A stretch of DNA of 64,000 bases from Ganoderma boninense (lineage: Eukaryota; Basidiomycota; Agaricomycetes; Polyporales; Polyporaceae): the NCBI GenBank assembly GCA_002900995.3, contig CM035305.1:2340467-2404466 (forward strand). The letters are read 5' to 3'. Made by a program: the position numbers and the translations under genes. Every line of letters begins with the position of its first letter. Position 1 is the stretch's first letter. Below, in pieces: positions 1 to 10,822 of this stretch. Under the pieces are notes generated by a model. It made no database searches. It was not told where the DNA came from and saw nothing but the letters and a program-made list of their open reading frames with translations.

Positions 1-1
1 T

Positions 2-1763
2 CGCGATTGGCACAAGGAGGTCGATCCCTCCACTGTGTTCGTTGGCGGTCTGGATATCCCGGGACGTGAGACTTGGGACGAAAATAAGCTACGTGGTATC
101 TTCGAACGATTTGGAGACGTTGAGAATGTCCATATTGTACGACCTCGTGCGTAATCCATTTGCCATCTTCACTGTTGGATTGACTTTGATGAAGACACAG
201 TCAACAAGAAGACGGCATTTGCCTTCGTGAGGTTTTCAAGTGCCGAGTCCGCGATTCGTGCTGTACAGGAAGAGGTCAGCATATTCCAGTTCAGTTGACT
301 GATATAATTGGCCAAGACACCTGTTGTTTAGCACAATCGTGTACACGACGGATATCCCATCCGAGTGCAGCTGCGCGACCGCAGTGCGGTATCTCGTGGA
401 GTATGGAGACCGGGACGCGGGCGCGGACGGGCGCCCTTCGTTCCTCCGCACGACGAACGACAGCCTTCAACCTACGGCTCCGTACGCCACTTTGCTGTTG
501 GCGAGATTCAGGCGACTGGTTTGCCTACCATCCCTCCCGAGCAATCTTCGTCTACTTCGCACGAAGTGACTCCACCACGCAGCGTGTGCGATTCTACGGA
601 CCAGATCGATGACTGTATGCGTTCCCTAAGTATTCAGGACCCCTCTGGTTCCAGTACCTCCTCCGTGTCCTCAAGCACGACGAAGGTCCCCTCTTTGAGA
701 TACGAAAACTCTCATAGAGCCTCAAGTACTGCTGCATCGTCAACTCCACCACCTTCGAGTACATCCGTGTCCACATCAATGTCATCGTCACTTCCGGCAG
801 CCCCGTATCCCATAAACATGGGATACTTTCCCCCACAGCCCTGGGCTCAACCGTATGGTCCTCCATATCCCTACGCTGTCCCTGTGGTCCCGGGATATGG
901 GTACGCAGGTTACCCGTATCCTTCTATCCAGCCCTTCCCTCCAACCTTCTTTACAAGAGAGGCCAGTCTGAATGCCGCACCGAGCTCGTCAGGGGCGGTT
1001 TGGACTCCACCCATTGCGGATAGAACGTACAAGGTATGTCATTCAAGATACACGTACTAGATACATGGGGCTCACCGTGGTATTACGATAGGATGTGGCG
1101 GCCTGCGCTGGCAGTCGTTCTTCCGCATATATCAATACCCATCAGCAGATGGTGCAGCCTCCACTACGGGCCACGGGTTTCATCCAAAATGAGCACGGCA
1201 CCCTGATCCCGGTCTATCAACGGGAGGCATTGGATCAATATATGGCCAATGCTCACGGACGCCAGCTAGCACTGTCGCAATCGGGGACTCTTCATCAACC
1301 CGGGCAAGCTTTAGCAGCCGCCAGCGGTACGCCATGGCATCAACCTCCCGCTTTGCCGTTAAGCTCCAGTGGATATTCCGTCGGCATGCCAGCTGCTGGT
1401 GTAGCCCCTCCCTCGTCCCTGCATCCACCGGTTGACCAACGGTTCTGGGCTCCAGGAACGGTTCCATACGGGCCTACGGCGCTTCCTGCGTCTAACCATC
1501 ATCCGGTTTCGACGCCTCTGTCATCCGCCTCCATAGCGCCTGTTAGTCCCCCACGCGCCCCGCCCTTGTGTCGATCACATGTCGCACAACGCAATGGCCC
1601 TCCTCCAAGGCGGCTGGCCCGCCGAGACCACTACCATGTTCAGGGTAGCCCAAGCAATGGACCTCAGAGCAACGTGGCGGCGGTCGACTATTCTAGGCAA
1701 GCCTTACGGAGCTACGGTCACAACGGGCACCACTATCGGCGACCCCAAGCTCCCAGTTGTTGA
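2..1763 (+). CDS. RRM-domain RNA-binding protein, 5' partial
   Basis: The gene enters from the left edge, so its start is missing. Four exons can be joined: 2-146, 195-274, 332-1033 and 1092-1763. The first two encode one RNA recognition motif, with an RNP2-like strand (VFVGGL, about residues 12-17) and an RNP1-like strand (KTAFAFVRF). Exon 3 begins with the end of the RRM (HNRVHDGYPIRVQLRDR). The rest is a long low-complexity tail rich in Ser, Pro, Tyr and Gly (many PYP/GYG stretches, codons near 780-970), followed by a more conserved-looking piece (FIQNEHGTLIPVYQ). Such a layout suits a cytoplasmic or nuclear mRNA-binding protein; the target RNA cannot be told. Introns are 48-58 bp with GT-AG ends. 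The RRM call is firm, the exact family is not known, and further RRMs may lie upstream of the window. Confidence 0.85.
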
Positions 1764-2344
1764 ATAAGATCGATCTTCTCGGGTTCATTCACGGTTACCT
1801 TTCAGTCGCTTCGATAATCGCCCTCTACCGTTGATATCATATGCAGGCCACATGCAGGACCCGTATCAGCTCGTTCCGAGGGTGGTTGTTGCATTGCATG
1901 CCAATGATGCCATTGGCAGATGGCGTACTATTTGGGGATATGCTCGGCGGGCTCTGTCGTAATAGTGGCAAGGCTGATTTCGATGTTGTGACTGCGAGGG
2001 CTCTGTCGCGAAAAGATATGCGGGTTTTCGTGTAGTGTGTAGACCATGTAATCGATCGGGCTGGCGTGTGTGGAGTTGTTGTTTGAGAGTTGTGTACCCC
2101 GGGCCAAGTGCCGAGTGGCGATGGCATGACGAACGTCGGCTCGCGATCGCGATCGAAGCCGTCGATGGCATCACGGACCCCGATTGGCGGCGGGCCGCAG
2201 AGCCCCGATGTGCATCTGGCGTGTGTACTTCCGAAGGCTGGGGCGACTCGCGCTTCGACACGGACGAAGAGCTGGCATCTCCTCCGCTTGCGACATGCTT
2301 GTGTCTTGCGAGCCACCCTCTTTCTTTCTCCCTCCTCTTTCACA
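1764..2344. other. Intergenic, RRM gene to lipase gene
   Basis: About 580 bp between two plus-strand genes. It should hold the 3' UTR of the RRM gene and the lipase promoter. A pyrimidine-rich run lies immediately before the lipase start (about 2315-2344). A 200-codon minus-strand reading frame crosses this region and the first lipase exon. It has no recognisable domain and I treat it as chance. Confidence 0.5.
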
Positions 2345-4057
2345 ATGACTCTCACAGACCCCGTCCCTCTCGTGATTGTCGAGGGCTTTCTGAGCAGCGC
2401 CGCCGCGCTCATCTGGGGCAACTTTGAGCACCATTCCAACTACGCCTGCCAGACCAATGGCGAGCGGGACAGGCGATCAATATTCGCCAGGTGTGCTACA
2501 TTCCCTCATCGCGTATAAACCACGCATTTAATGTAGTGCCGATAGCGTAGGGCCTGTTAGCTCTCTCCACGACAGGGCATGCGAGCTATTCTTCGCTCTG
2601 GTCGGGGGAACAGGTGAGTTTCCCTCGACTCGGTCCCTTTTGTAGCGGTTTCACCTCGACGGCGAGCAGTGGATTATGGCACGAACCATTCGCACGAAAA
2701 TGGTCATGCTCGCTATGGGCGCACGTATACAGAGGGTCTGTACTCGGAATGGTCGTCGGAGCGCCCTTTACATTTCCTTGGACACTCAATGGTCAGTCCC
2801 GCCATGATCGTCTTAGGTTCCCACTCATTCATGCGCTCTCAGGGAGGGCCTACAGTCATCAAGCTTCAATGGCTCATTACAAATGGGTTCTTCGGAAAGC
2901 AATATCATCCAGACATGATCCTTTCCGTAAGCACAGGTATGCGCACAGTCTTCCGCAGGTACCACCTTACTGAGGTGCGTGAACAGTCTCGGCTCCCTTC
3001 AGGGGGACACAGCTTGTGTATACCCTCGGCGAAGATACCCGAGATGCCCCCAGTGTCCGCCGGTTCTCCATAGGCAACTTTCTCGCCAAAGGCATTCACA
3101 TCGCCTCGTATTTGTCGCCTGTCCTGGGCCGTCTCTTTGATTTGCACGTCGAAGCGAGGGGTTTGTCATTCTACGACTCCTCGTTCGCCTCCTTCCTGAA
3201 ACAAATGTGGAGAAGCGACTGGGCAGAGAGCCGCGATGCGGCGCCGTTCGACACAACCTTCATCGCGGCGGACGAGCGGGAGGCCATCCAGGAAGGCAAG
3301 GTTCATGCGAACACTTTTTATCGCAGTTACTGCGCGACGCTGGTATGTTGGCGTCTTTTCCTGGTAGTTTCGAAGGTATGCTTACTGGCTCTTTCAGGAC
3401 CACACGTATCCCCACCCTGCTACGACTAGCACTCCTACATTGCTCCAGCGAATGTCGGGCTGGCCCCTCTACGCCACATCGCGTGCAATCTCGTCGTTTC
3501 GATTCTCCACACTCCGGCCTGTGCCCGCTTTCCTGGAGACCATCTTCTCCACCAAGCTCGAAAGCGGTCATGACGGAGAAACCGGGCTCGAAAACGGACT
3601 CGTAGATGTGGATGATGGAGCAACAGACCTCTCAAACGCGCTGCGCGCGAACGATGGCGTCGTACCACTGTTCTCTCAATGGCACCCGTACGATTGCAAG
3701 TGAGTGCTTCCTTGCCCGTCGCGTTCATCACAACTTGTTGAGTCAATGACATGTCAGGCATACACGGTGTGTGCACTTCAGCCACATGTCACAGAGAGCA
3801 TCTTGGACGGCGTGACGGAGAAGACGCGGTATGACGAACTGCCAGAGGCTGGAATATGGCACGTGCATCATCTGGAGAATACGCACCACTTTTCGATTGT
3901 GCCGATATGGCTGGCGACTTCGAGCCAGAAAGCGTTCTGGATGGACTTGGGGCATTGGCTACGTGCTATTGAGGAGGGGCGTCGCCGCCTCCGGGATGGT
4001 TGCAGCACAGCCACGCCTGCACCAGCTGTGGCACTACTTGCGGACTCTGATTCATGA
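2345..4057 (+). CDS. Triacylglycerol lipase, alpha/beta hydrolase (bacterial family I.5/I.6-like)
   Basis: Predicted to hydrolyse acylglycerols. The N terminus reads directly into the oxyanion-hole strand (PLVIVEGFLSS), so there is no signal peptide and the enzyme is probably intracellular. After an intron at about 2491-2545 follow SVGPVSSLHDRACELF and the VDYGTNHS...HARYGRTY block, typical of Staphylococcus/Geobacillus-type lipases and their fungal relatives. The nucleophile elbow GHSMGG is split by an intron: GHSM ends one exon near 2790 and GGPTV opens the next near 2845. The acid is probably the Asp of ANDGVV (about 3655) and the base the His of ENTHHFSIV (about 3895). At least five short introns are needed, and the splice sites between 2975 and 3450 are approximate. 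The family call is strong; the substrate is inferred. Confidence 0.85.
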
Positions 4058-4586
4058 TTACGAGTCGGGATTGCACTGGGATTTTGCATAGGACATGCGC
4101 CACGGCAGATGTAGTCTGGAGGCATGGGTGGTATTTTGGGTGGGCTTCGAGAAGATTAAGTTGAGGGCTGGCTGGCATTGAACTTTGACGAAGCGGACTG
4201 CCACGCCTGCCACGGTCACCATCGAAGGGTATGCAGGGCATGTTGGAGTCTCGCCTGTCGCGTAAACTTGCAGAAGGAAGCGGGCGAGGACACAGGGCGT
4301 ATGGGGTGGCAGATCCACATGTGGGCGGGAGGATGAGAAGGATGAGATTGGAGGATTATGTAAGGGGAGGTGGATGGTGTGACTGTGACAGTGGATGGTG
4401 ATCTCGGGGTTGCCGCATTGCCACGAGCGGGGGGCGAGGGAGGAAGGATGCTGCATCGCGTCTTTCCCAGGTGTCGCATACAGCCTCCATGTTCTCTTCC
4501 CGTCCCTAACGACTCCTTCATATCCTCCCTCCCGGCCCCGATCTTTGCTTCTTTTCTTCTTTCCACTTCCTCTTGGTCCAGCAGCC
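4058..4586. other. Intergenic, promoter of the membrane-protein gene
   Basis: About 530 bp. The last 90 bases before the ATG at 4587 are strongly C/T-rich, as in fungal leaders. Read in frame, that leader has no stop and would encode a hydrophobic Leu/Phe/Pro stretch, which matters for the start choice of the next gene. Nothing else was recognised. Confidence 0.5.
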
Positions 4587-6153
4587 ATGGCTTCCCCATA
4601 TCTCTACTTTGACGACACAAGCTCCGTTTTTACCTACTCCAACAACTGGTTTCACGACACCCACCTCGACCAGTCGGAAGGCTTCCTTGCCCATGGGGTC
4701 TACAACAACACCCTTTCGTTCACAGCGACTGCTGGCTCCACGGTCACAGTAGACTTCATCGGTAGGTCAAGTTCCATTATTCTCCCCCATTCCTCCAGCC
4801 TGTCTGACCTCTCCGCCTTGCCACCATCAGCGTCCCAAATCATCGTCATTGGGGCTACAGTAGCACTGCCAAATGCACCAAAGGATTCGGGACCAATAAC
4901 GTCCTATGTCATAGACGACTCCCAGAATTCTGCATTCCTCTTCCAGGCAGACGTTGCTAACGCTACCAATGTCGATTTCTTCAACTCTGGGCCCCTCTCC
5001 TCCGGAAAGCACTCTCTCAAGATCACCGTCCTCAGCATTGACGACAATGTCCCATTCTTGCTGGACGCAATAGCTGTCGGCCAGCCCCAAGGCGCTACAC
5101 CTACCACTGCCGTCTGGGTCACCACTGTTTTCGCAACAGGTACGAGTGCCCCGACTTCAGTTCTTGACCGGGGAATAGCACCACGGGCAACCTATCATCC
5201 GACTCGAAATCATCGGCTCCCGTCGGAGCGATTGTGGGCGGTGTGGTGGGCGGCGTCGCCCTGCTCGTGGGCGCCGCGCTCGCGTTCTACTTCCTATATA
5301 CGCGGCGGCGGAGTACGCAGGATTACGCCTACCAGGGCTTCACGCGTGACATGGTCGATTCAGGTGCGTTGTCCCCAAATGCTGCTGCAGCATTGCTGAG
5401 CAATGCCAGCATGGATTCCTGAGCTAACCCGTTTCCATTTATGTTTTTGCGTTTGCGATGATCGCAGAGAAGCACCATCCAGCCCCGGCCGCCCCACCCG
5501 TGCCGTCCGCCGCAGTGAACGACGGCCGTTTCTCGGCGCAGTACGCCGCCAACGACGGCCGCTTCTCGACACAGTACACTGAGGGCGGCTTGTCCGCCCC
5601 GTACAATGACGGCCGTTTCTCGACACAGTATGCACAGTACGACCCCACTGCCATCCCCGCGCGGCCGATGTCGGCCGCATACACGGACGGCGCGCCGCCG
5701 CATTCACCATCTATCGTCTCCCCGCGTGCATCTGTCATGGTCACGCCGCACGCGTCCATCTATTCTGCGTCTGCTTTGGGCGCTGGCGCCAGTGGTGTGG
5801 CAGCGCTCGCCGCGCTGCCGCCGCACGCTTACCCAGGCAGCGTCTCTGGCAGCTCCGCGTCCGGGGCCGGCGGCGGACGCGCGCTGTCCGTCGTGAACGA
5901 CCACGCGGACGTCGGCGCCGGGGCGGGAGCTGGAGACGCGATGCTGACAGCGGCGCAGCTCAAGGCGGCCGAGGCGGACGACGAGAAAAAGAAGGACGGC
6001 GGGCTCGCCGACCCGCCCGTGCAGTTCCACTCGGACTCGGGCGTGCGGTTCGACGAAGACGGCAACCCGATCCTGCCATCTGGCTCTGGTGCTGCTTCGG
6101 GGGCGCGTGAGCCAGACCCGATCGAGGTGCCGCCAGAATACACGGAGATATGA
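4587..6153 (+). CDS. Single-pass membrane protein with NDGRFSTQY repeats
   Basis: Joined across three introns (about 4761-4830, 5141-5188 and 5365-5466). The N-terminal ~170 residues look extracellular and beta-rich, with several N-glycosylation sequons (NNTL, NATN). A Ser-rich linker and one transmembrane helix (GAIVGGVVGGVALLVGAALA) ending in RRR follow. The cytoplasmic tail is about 230 residues, low-complexity, with four near-copies of NDGRFSTQY directly after the membrane and a C-terminal block VRFDEDGNPILP...PPEYTEI. This is the layout of fungal surface sensor-like proteins; no enzymatic domain is seen. No signal peptide follows the ATG at 4587. The in-frame leader upstream is hydrophobic, so a further upstream start or exon is possible. 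Function unknown. Confidence 0.8.
5518..5631 (+). repeat. Tandem 27-base coding repeat (NDGRFSTQY)
   Basis: Copies at about 5518-5544, 5551-5577 and 5605-5631 encode NDGRFSAQY, NDGRFSTQY and NDGRFSTQY. A degenerate unit at 5581-5604 (EGGLSAPY) fills the gap. The repeat lies just inside the membrane in the cytoplasmic tail of the surrounding gene. Confidence 0.85.
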
Positions 6154-7195
6154 TCGTTGCCGTCGTGCGACGGGTGTCTCCGTGTTTGGAGGTTTGAGGG
6201 CATGTTGGGGGTGGAGGCGAGCCGCCGAGATGAGTTGGTGATGACGACATGACGACGGACGTAGGCTGCCTCTTCTTTTGGCACCGGCGATGGACCTCAG
6301 CACTTGTCACGGCTCCACGGTTGTGAGAGGAGCGGAGGAGAGCCTGGAACACTTGCATCAGTTTGTAGTTTGTGGCTTACGATACCTCATTCAGAGACTT
6401 GGATCGCGACGCCGGCCCGCCCCCGTACGCTCCGCGGCACGCGCGTCGCTGCCGGCGTTGCGCTCTATCATTATAGTTTACGCGATCTTCACGTCTTTTT
6501 CATGGCTGTACTGTACTGCATATGTTCTTGATGCGTATCGAGAGCCTGGCTGGAGTCTTGGACCCTAGTTCTATCGATGTAGTGTTGAAATATATAAATT
6601 TCAAAACAAACTCAGCATTTAATATCCGCGACATCTATCTCAACGACGATATTCACAAATCCGAGCGGGATTAAGAGCAAGGTTGGTCCTTGATTAAGGA
6701 AAGACCTCGTCCAGAGTGAACGAAGCTCGAATAAGAGGAGTAGGTACGCATAGTACAAAGTCTACAGGACACACGTCCCCTGAGCCGTGCAGGAGAACGT
6801 CCCAAACGCGACTGCGCCGTGGGGTAAAAATACACATAAGTACAGTGCGTGCAACAGAGTCCATCGAATTAGTGGCGTGCATCCGGTGAAATTCAGCAAA
6901 GCCGGCAGATATAGCAGCAGCGAATGGGGGTATGGGGGATGCGGGTGGTCATCATGTTTGAACAGCGTGCGAGGGTCGGAGGGGGCATGAAGGGCATATA
7001 CAGTCGACGTCGTGAAGGATGGCGTGCATGAGGAGGCATATTGGAACCGGAAATACGATGCGGATTAGGCGTGTACGATAGCAGCTAGGATAGCACTGTT
7101 GTACACTGTCCGGCGAGATGGCGCGGTGAGCCGACTGCAGGCAGAGTCGAGAAGCAGCAGAAGACCACTCACAACAGGTCCGATTGGGATGGGTA
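6154..7195. other. Convergent intergenic region
   Basis: About 1 kb between the 3' ends of two converging genes. It is more AT-rich around 6580-6660 and probably contains both 3' UTRs and terminators. Small reading frames here have no recognisable product. No gene, repeat or RNA was recognised. Confidence 0.5.
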
Positions 7196-8961
7196 TCATG
7201 GGCGTTTGCCTGTAAACCACGATAGGCAAACGCTGCCGACGCCGGCGATATTCACTCTGGCGTTGAGGCGGCAGACCTATCGTGGGCAGAAGGTGAGATG
7301 AAGGACCAAGAACCCACGAAACGCCTCGCTGCAGACTCACGGTATCAGCAACTTCGGCTTTGCGGAAGTCGACGTGCAGGTCGCCGTTGGGCACGCGGCT
7401 GATCGAGCTCAATTCCCCGAACGACTACGGACCGACGTCAGCAATCTCATGGAGGGACATTATGAATTCGAAGCTACTCACCTCGCACCACTTCCTGGCC
7501 GCATCGAAGCGACGGTCATCGTGTGGCAGGATGCCGCTGATGATCAGCTTCCGTTTCCTGCGGGATCTCGGGCTTGTTAGCAGACTCGTGACGTTGGGGA
7601 GGTTCGTTGGAGACGTCGGCTTCCAAGTCATCGGTGTGCCGTCGGAAGGGGACTGCTCGCGATCCCGGGCGAGGACCTTCGTAGACTCTGGGGGGTCGTT
7701 GATATGGGACGCATCCGTAGGGAGCGACCACAGTGAAGGAGACGTGCTGAAAATAGTCGTGGATGAATGCGAGCGAGTTGAGCCGAAGTACATCTTGCGT
7801 GGGGCATCGCCCGTATAGGCTGTAGAGGAACCCGATTGCGTCACGTTGGAGGAGGTACTCGAGCGCGGAGGAGGGGTACCGTTGTCCGAGTCCTCAGGTT
7901 CATCCGGAGCGGGGCTAAACGGACGGGAAACTGGGGGCTGCTTGAACTTCCATGCAGAAGGCTTGGGTGGAGTAGGCTTTGGCTCAGAAAGATCTGCACG
8001 AGCGGTCCGCTGCTGGCGGTGTTGAAACGGGCCTATGGTTGAGAGGCTCGAACCACGGCTGTGGGAGACGGGCCTGTCATTACGACGGAAAGTGGCAGTC
8101 GAGGCAGCAGACTCGGGTGTGTGTAGCCTCTGAGAGCCAGTGACGGGTGCGGAGGGGTGGCGACGGGATGCGAAAGTGAGGTGGAGGCTGCGGAGCGGGG
8201 AGGGGGCATGGAAGATGTCCTGCAAGTTGCGGGACTTGCGTGGGGTCGACGTCTTGCTCGGTGTCTCGGGCCTCCCTCCCTGAATTCGGCCCGGTCAGCG
8301 GAGCGCCCAATCTCCATCACGTGTCATCCCAACGTACCTGCGTGACAGTCGCGTCGCTGCCTATGGGCACGCGTTCGCCCGCTTCACGAACATCCAGCTC
8401 GGGAACCTCGTAACCATTGACATGCCCACCGTCGTCGTTCCGGCCCCTGCCTAGAGACGTTGTGCTTATCTGCGGAGATGCAGGGTAGGAGTGGTGGAGG
8501 GAGGCCGCGGCGCCGAGGGGGATATCCTACCTGGTCCTTTGCAGGTTCGGCAAGGTGATATTGTTGGTCTTCGATCCAGCGATATGTTCTGCTTGAACTC
8601 CGGGTCATTGAAGTGCGTGATAGAGAGGACATGGCGGGGATGATGTTGTCGTTGGGGTTCGGGGAGCCACTCAATCCACGGATGGTAACGGTGGAAGACG
8701 GTGTTGGGGGCTCTGATATGTATATGATTGAGCATAGTCCAAAGACAGGGATAAATGCAGGTGTCGCGAGCTAGGGACGGGGATAGGGAGGACCGGGGAG
8801 GTGGGAAGCCACATACCTGTCACAGTTGGGCTGTAATGCATTGCGTCTCGGTCTCGGGAGTTGGATGGGCATAAAGCAGATACAGGGAAGTTGGTCGAAA
8901 TTGGCGACATTGCTTGTAGAGTAGAGTCGTAAGTGGCATTTGCGATGATCGTGGCTGTCAT
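7196..8961 (-). CDS. RRM-fold protein with long disordered N terminus
   Basis: Read on the minus strand from MTATIIANATYDS at 8961. The first intron (GTATGTGG...TATCAG, about 8709-8813) joins HYSPTVT to EPPTPSSTVTIRGLSG. Further introns lie near 8470-8535 and 8282-8336. The long middle (about residues 130-400) is rich in Ser, Pro and Thr. The C terminus forms one compact domain across three exons: RKLIISGILPHDDRRFDAARKWCE, then SFGELSSISRVPNGDLHVDF, then VCRLNARVNIAGVGSVCLSW, ending GKRP and TGA at 7196-7198. The alternation of strand, helix and strand with a loop PNGDLHVDF resembles an atypical RRM lacking classic aromatic RNP residues. It may bind RNA or act as a protein-interaction module. 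The gene is well supported; the function is inferred. Confidence 0.75.
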
Positions 8962-9533
8962 TCCGGTCCTGGGCCGGGCAGAGGGGAGGGGAAGAAGGAA
9001 ATCAGGGGGCGCAGATCATGGAGAGAGGTGGTGGCGGGAGGGGCAGACGGTGCAGCGGGGAAAGAAGGCGTCGAGGATAAATACGCCAGGCGCGGGGAGG
9101 GAGACGGGCCCTATATGCGGCTAGTCAACCGCAGTCGCAAGGCCAAGGCTGGTGGCACGGCTGGCCTGATGCTGGGCATGCTTCTCCCAGTTGGTCACTG
9201 TTGACGTACTGCCGCAAAAACGTGTTCGTCCTCATCACCCGTGCGCTCCCTGTTCCCATCGATTCTCCGAGTCCACCGCTTCCCACTCTGTCCACCCTCC
9301 ATGTTCTGGCCGCCCGAGGGGCCAGACCAATGCAAGGTACGTCCGCCGGCGGCCCCGCTCTAGAAGCCTTGTGTGCATTGTTGGCCGTGAAGGGGGAGAG
9401 GGAGCACAGACGACGCCGCGGACGATCCCAGGCTGTGGCCACGCGGCTGGACGCGTCCTGTCGGTGAGCTCCCGGAAGCGCTCGGCAGCACGAAGCGTTC
9501 TATCCGCCGCTTCCATCGACGCCCCAGCTCGTC
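8962..9533. other. Promoter side of the RRM-fold gene, otherwise unassigned
   Basis: About 570 bp upstream of the minus-strand RRM-fold gene. A minus-strand frame at 9235-9516 would encode a helical, Arg/Glu-rich peptide (MEAADRTLRAAERFRELTD). It could be a further exon of the candidate gene just to its right, but I could not join it cleanly. Confidence 0.35.
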
Positions 9534-9950
9534 TTATCCAAGCATCGCGCGCACTTCATCCGATTCCCCCGCCGGCAGCTCTCCTCGAGGCCCGCGCAGG
9601 GCATCCCCTTCACGACTCGGAGACGTCCTCTTCAAGCCCACGCCGTGCCTTTTTCCACCATGCGCCTTGTTCTCCCCTCGGCCACACCGGTAGCCAGTCG
9701 GATAAATACCAGCGATTGCTTCCGCGATACGCCAGTATGCATCCACGGCCGCCTCAATGGCGCTCCGGCGTTGACACTCCTCGGAGTCGTGTCCTGTAGA
9801 GATGTTGTGGGGAGTGAGTAATCCGGCTTGTTCGTTGTTCGCCTGCGGGGAGTGTACCTGCCTGCTCTGGGCAAATGACATGACAGCGTGGCGGGACGCT
9901 CTGCAGCTCGTCCAACGCCCCTGGTCGACGTCCATGCAGCCTGGCCACGC
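9534..9950 (-). CDS. Candidate small gene, unrecognised
   Basis: Low-confidence model on the minus strand. A 5' segment (GALDELQSVPPRCHVICPEQ, about 9862-9920) can be joined through a GT-AG intron (about 9794-9857) to HDSEECQRRSAIEAAVDAYW, keeping frame and removing a low-complexity stretch. The joined piece has three Cys and an amphipathic helix. It then either runs on to a stop near 9534 or is spliced again. No clear ATG is visible: the frame is open upstream but begins with no good Met. I do not recognise the family. Chance coding is a real alternative. Confidence 0.3.
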   Translation of the reverse strand, partial: AWPGCMDVDQGRWTSCRASRHAVMSFAQSRQVHSPQANNEQAGLLTPHNISTGHDSEECQRRSAIEAAVDAYWRIAEAIAGIYPTGYRCGRGENKAHGGKRHGVGLKRTSPSREGDALRGPRGELPAGESDEVRAMLG

Positions 9951-10822
9951 GCCGGGACGGACAAGCACTTAAGTACCAAGTTGAAGTAGCTCGGACGCGT
10001 AAGTCAAAGGGACGTCATCTGAATCGCCTTATCCAGATAAACGATCGACGGCAGTTTCGACACCAACACTCGCCCGGCGGCAGATCTCAGGGCTCGCTTC
10101 ATTAAGCTGTCGGCTGCGCTTCGGCTAACCCTTCTCCTCAACGGGCAAGGAGCACCCTCCACACGATCCCAACGGAACAGAGCCCTCACCTCCATGAAAC
10201 AAAAAGGCGACAGGAGACTACGCGATTGTCTAAAGTCGCTGCATTCAGTATTTCAACCATGAAAAGGGTTCCCACAAAGTGCCATTTCAAACTTTGAGAG
10301 CGGCGCTCATCCAAGTGCGCGGTGATATGTGGCTGCAAAGCCTATGATGGCCTCCACTCAAGCAATAGAGTTGGTTGCGCACATCATTTCCTGGCAAGTG
10401 TATAAGAACGCACCGATGTCCTGAAAGCGGGTGCGTCGCAATATTCTTGCGGAAGAAGGGTCCAGGTAACAAGTCCAGAACGATGAGGAATGATTGGGAG
10501 TCTTCTCCGTAGTTTGCAGGGCGAATATGACTGATTGAGGAAATTGTATCGGCCAAAATCAAGTACGGGGAACACGCCCTGGCCAAAACTTCGCGAGGTG
10601 ATGATCATAATGCTGACACAAGATGTCGCGTATAAGGCGGAGCAGCCCACTTCCGTTCATGCACAGGAGCGACGGTAGCTTCCGCTGCTCTGGCACGGGT
10701 GTAGTAAACGTCTATTAGAGAAGAGCACATCAGCCTCAGCGAGAACAGCCCTTGGAAGCCGAACATGCTCGTAAAGATTGAATCACGACGACGTACATGT
10801 CTCCATCTTCCTTGTCTGTTCG
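9951..10822. other. Intergenic, nothing recognised
   Basis: About 870 bp between the candidate small gene and the 3' end of CFD1. Short overlapping minus-strand frames at 10287-10826 show no domain, no repeat and no codon pattern suggesting a gene. It probably includes the CFD1 3' UTR. Confidence 0.45.

Noticed and set aside
1837..2439. 200-codon minus-strand ORF across the RRM-lipase gap
   Set aside because: Overlaps the first lipase exon and has a composition typical of chance frames in GC-rich DNA.
9191..9799. 202-codon plus-strand ORF
   Set aside because: Arg/Ser/Pro-rich low complexity, no start context and no domain. The minus strand gives more protein-like segments in the same place.
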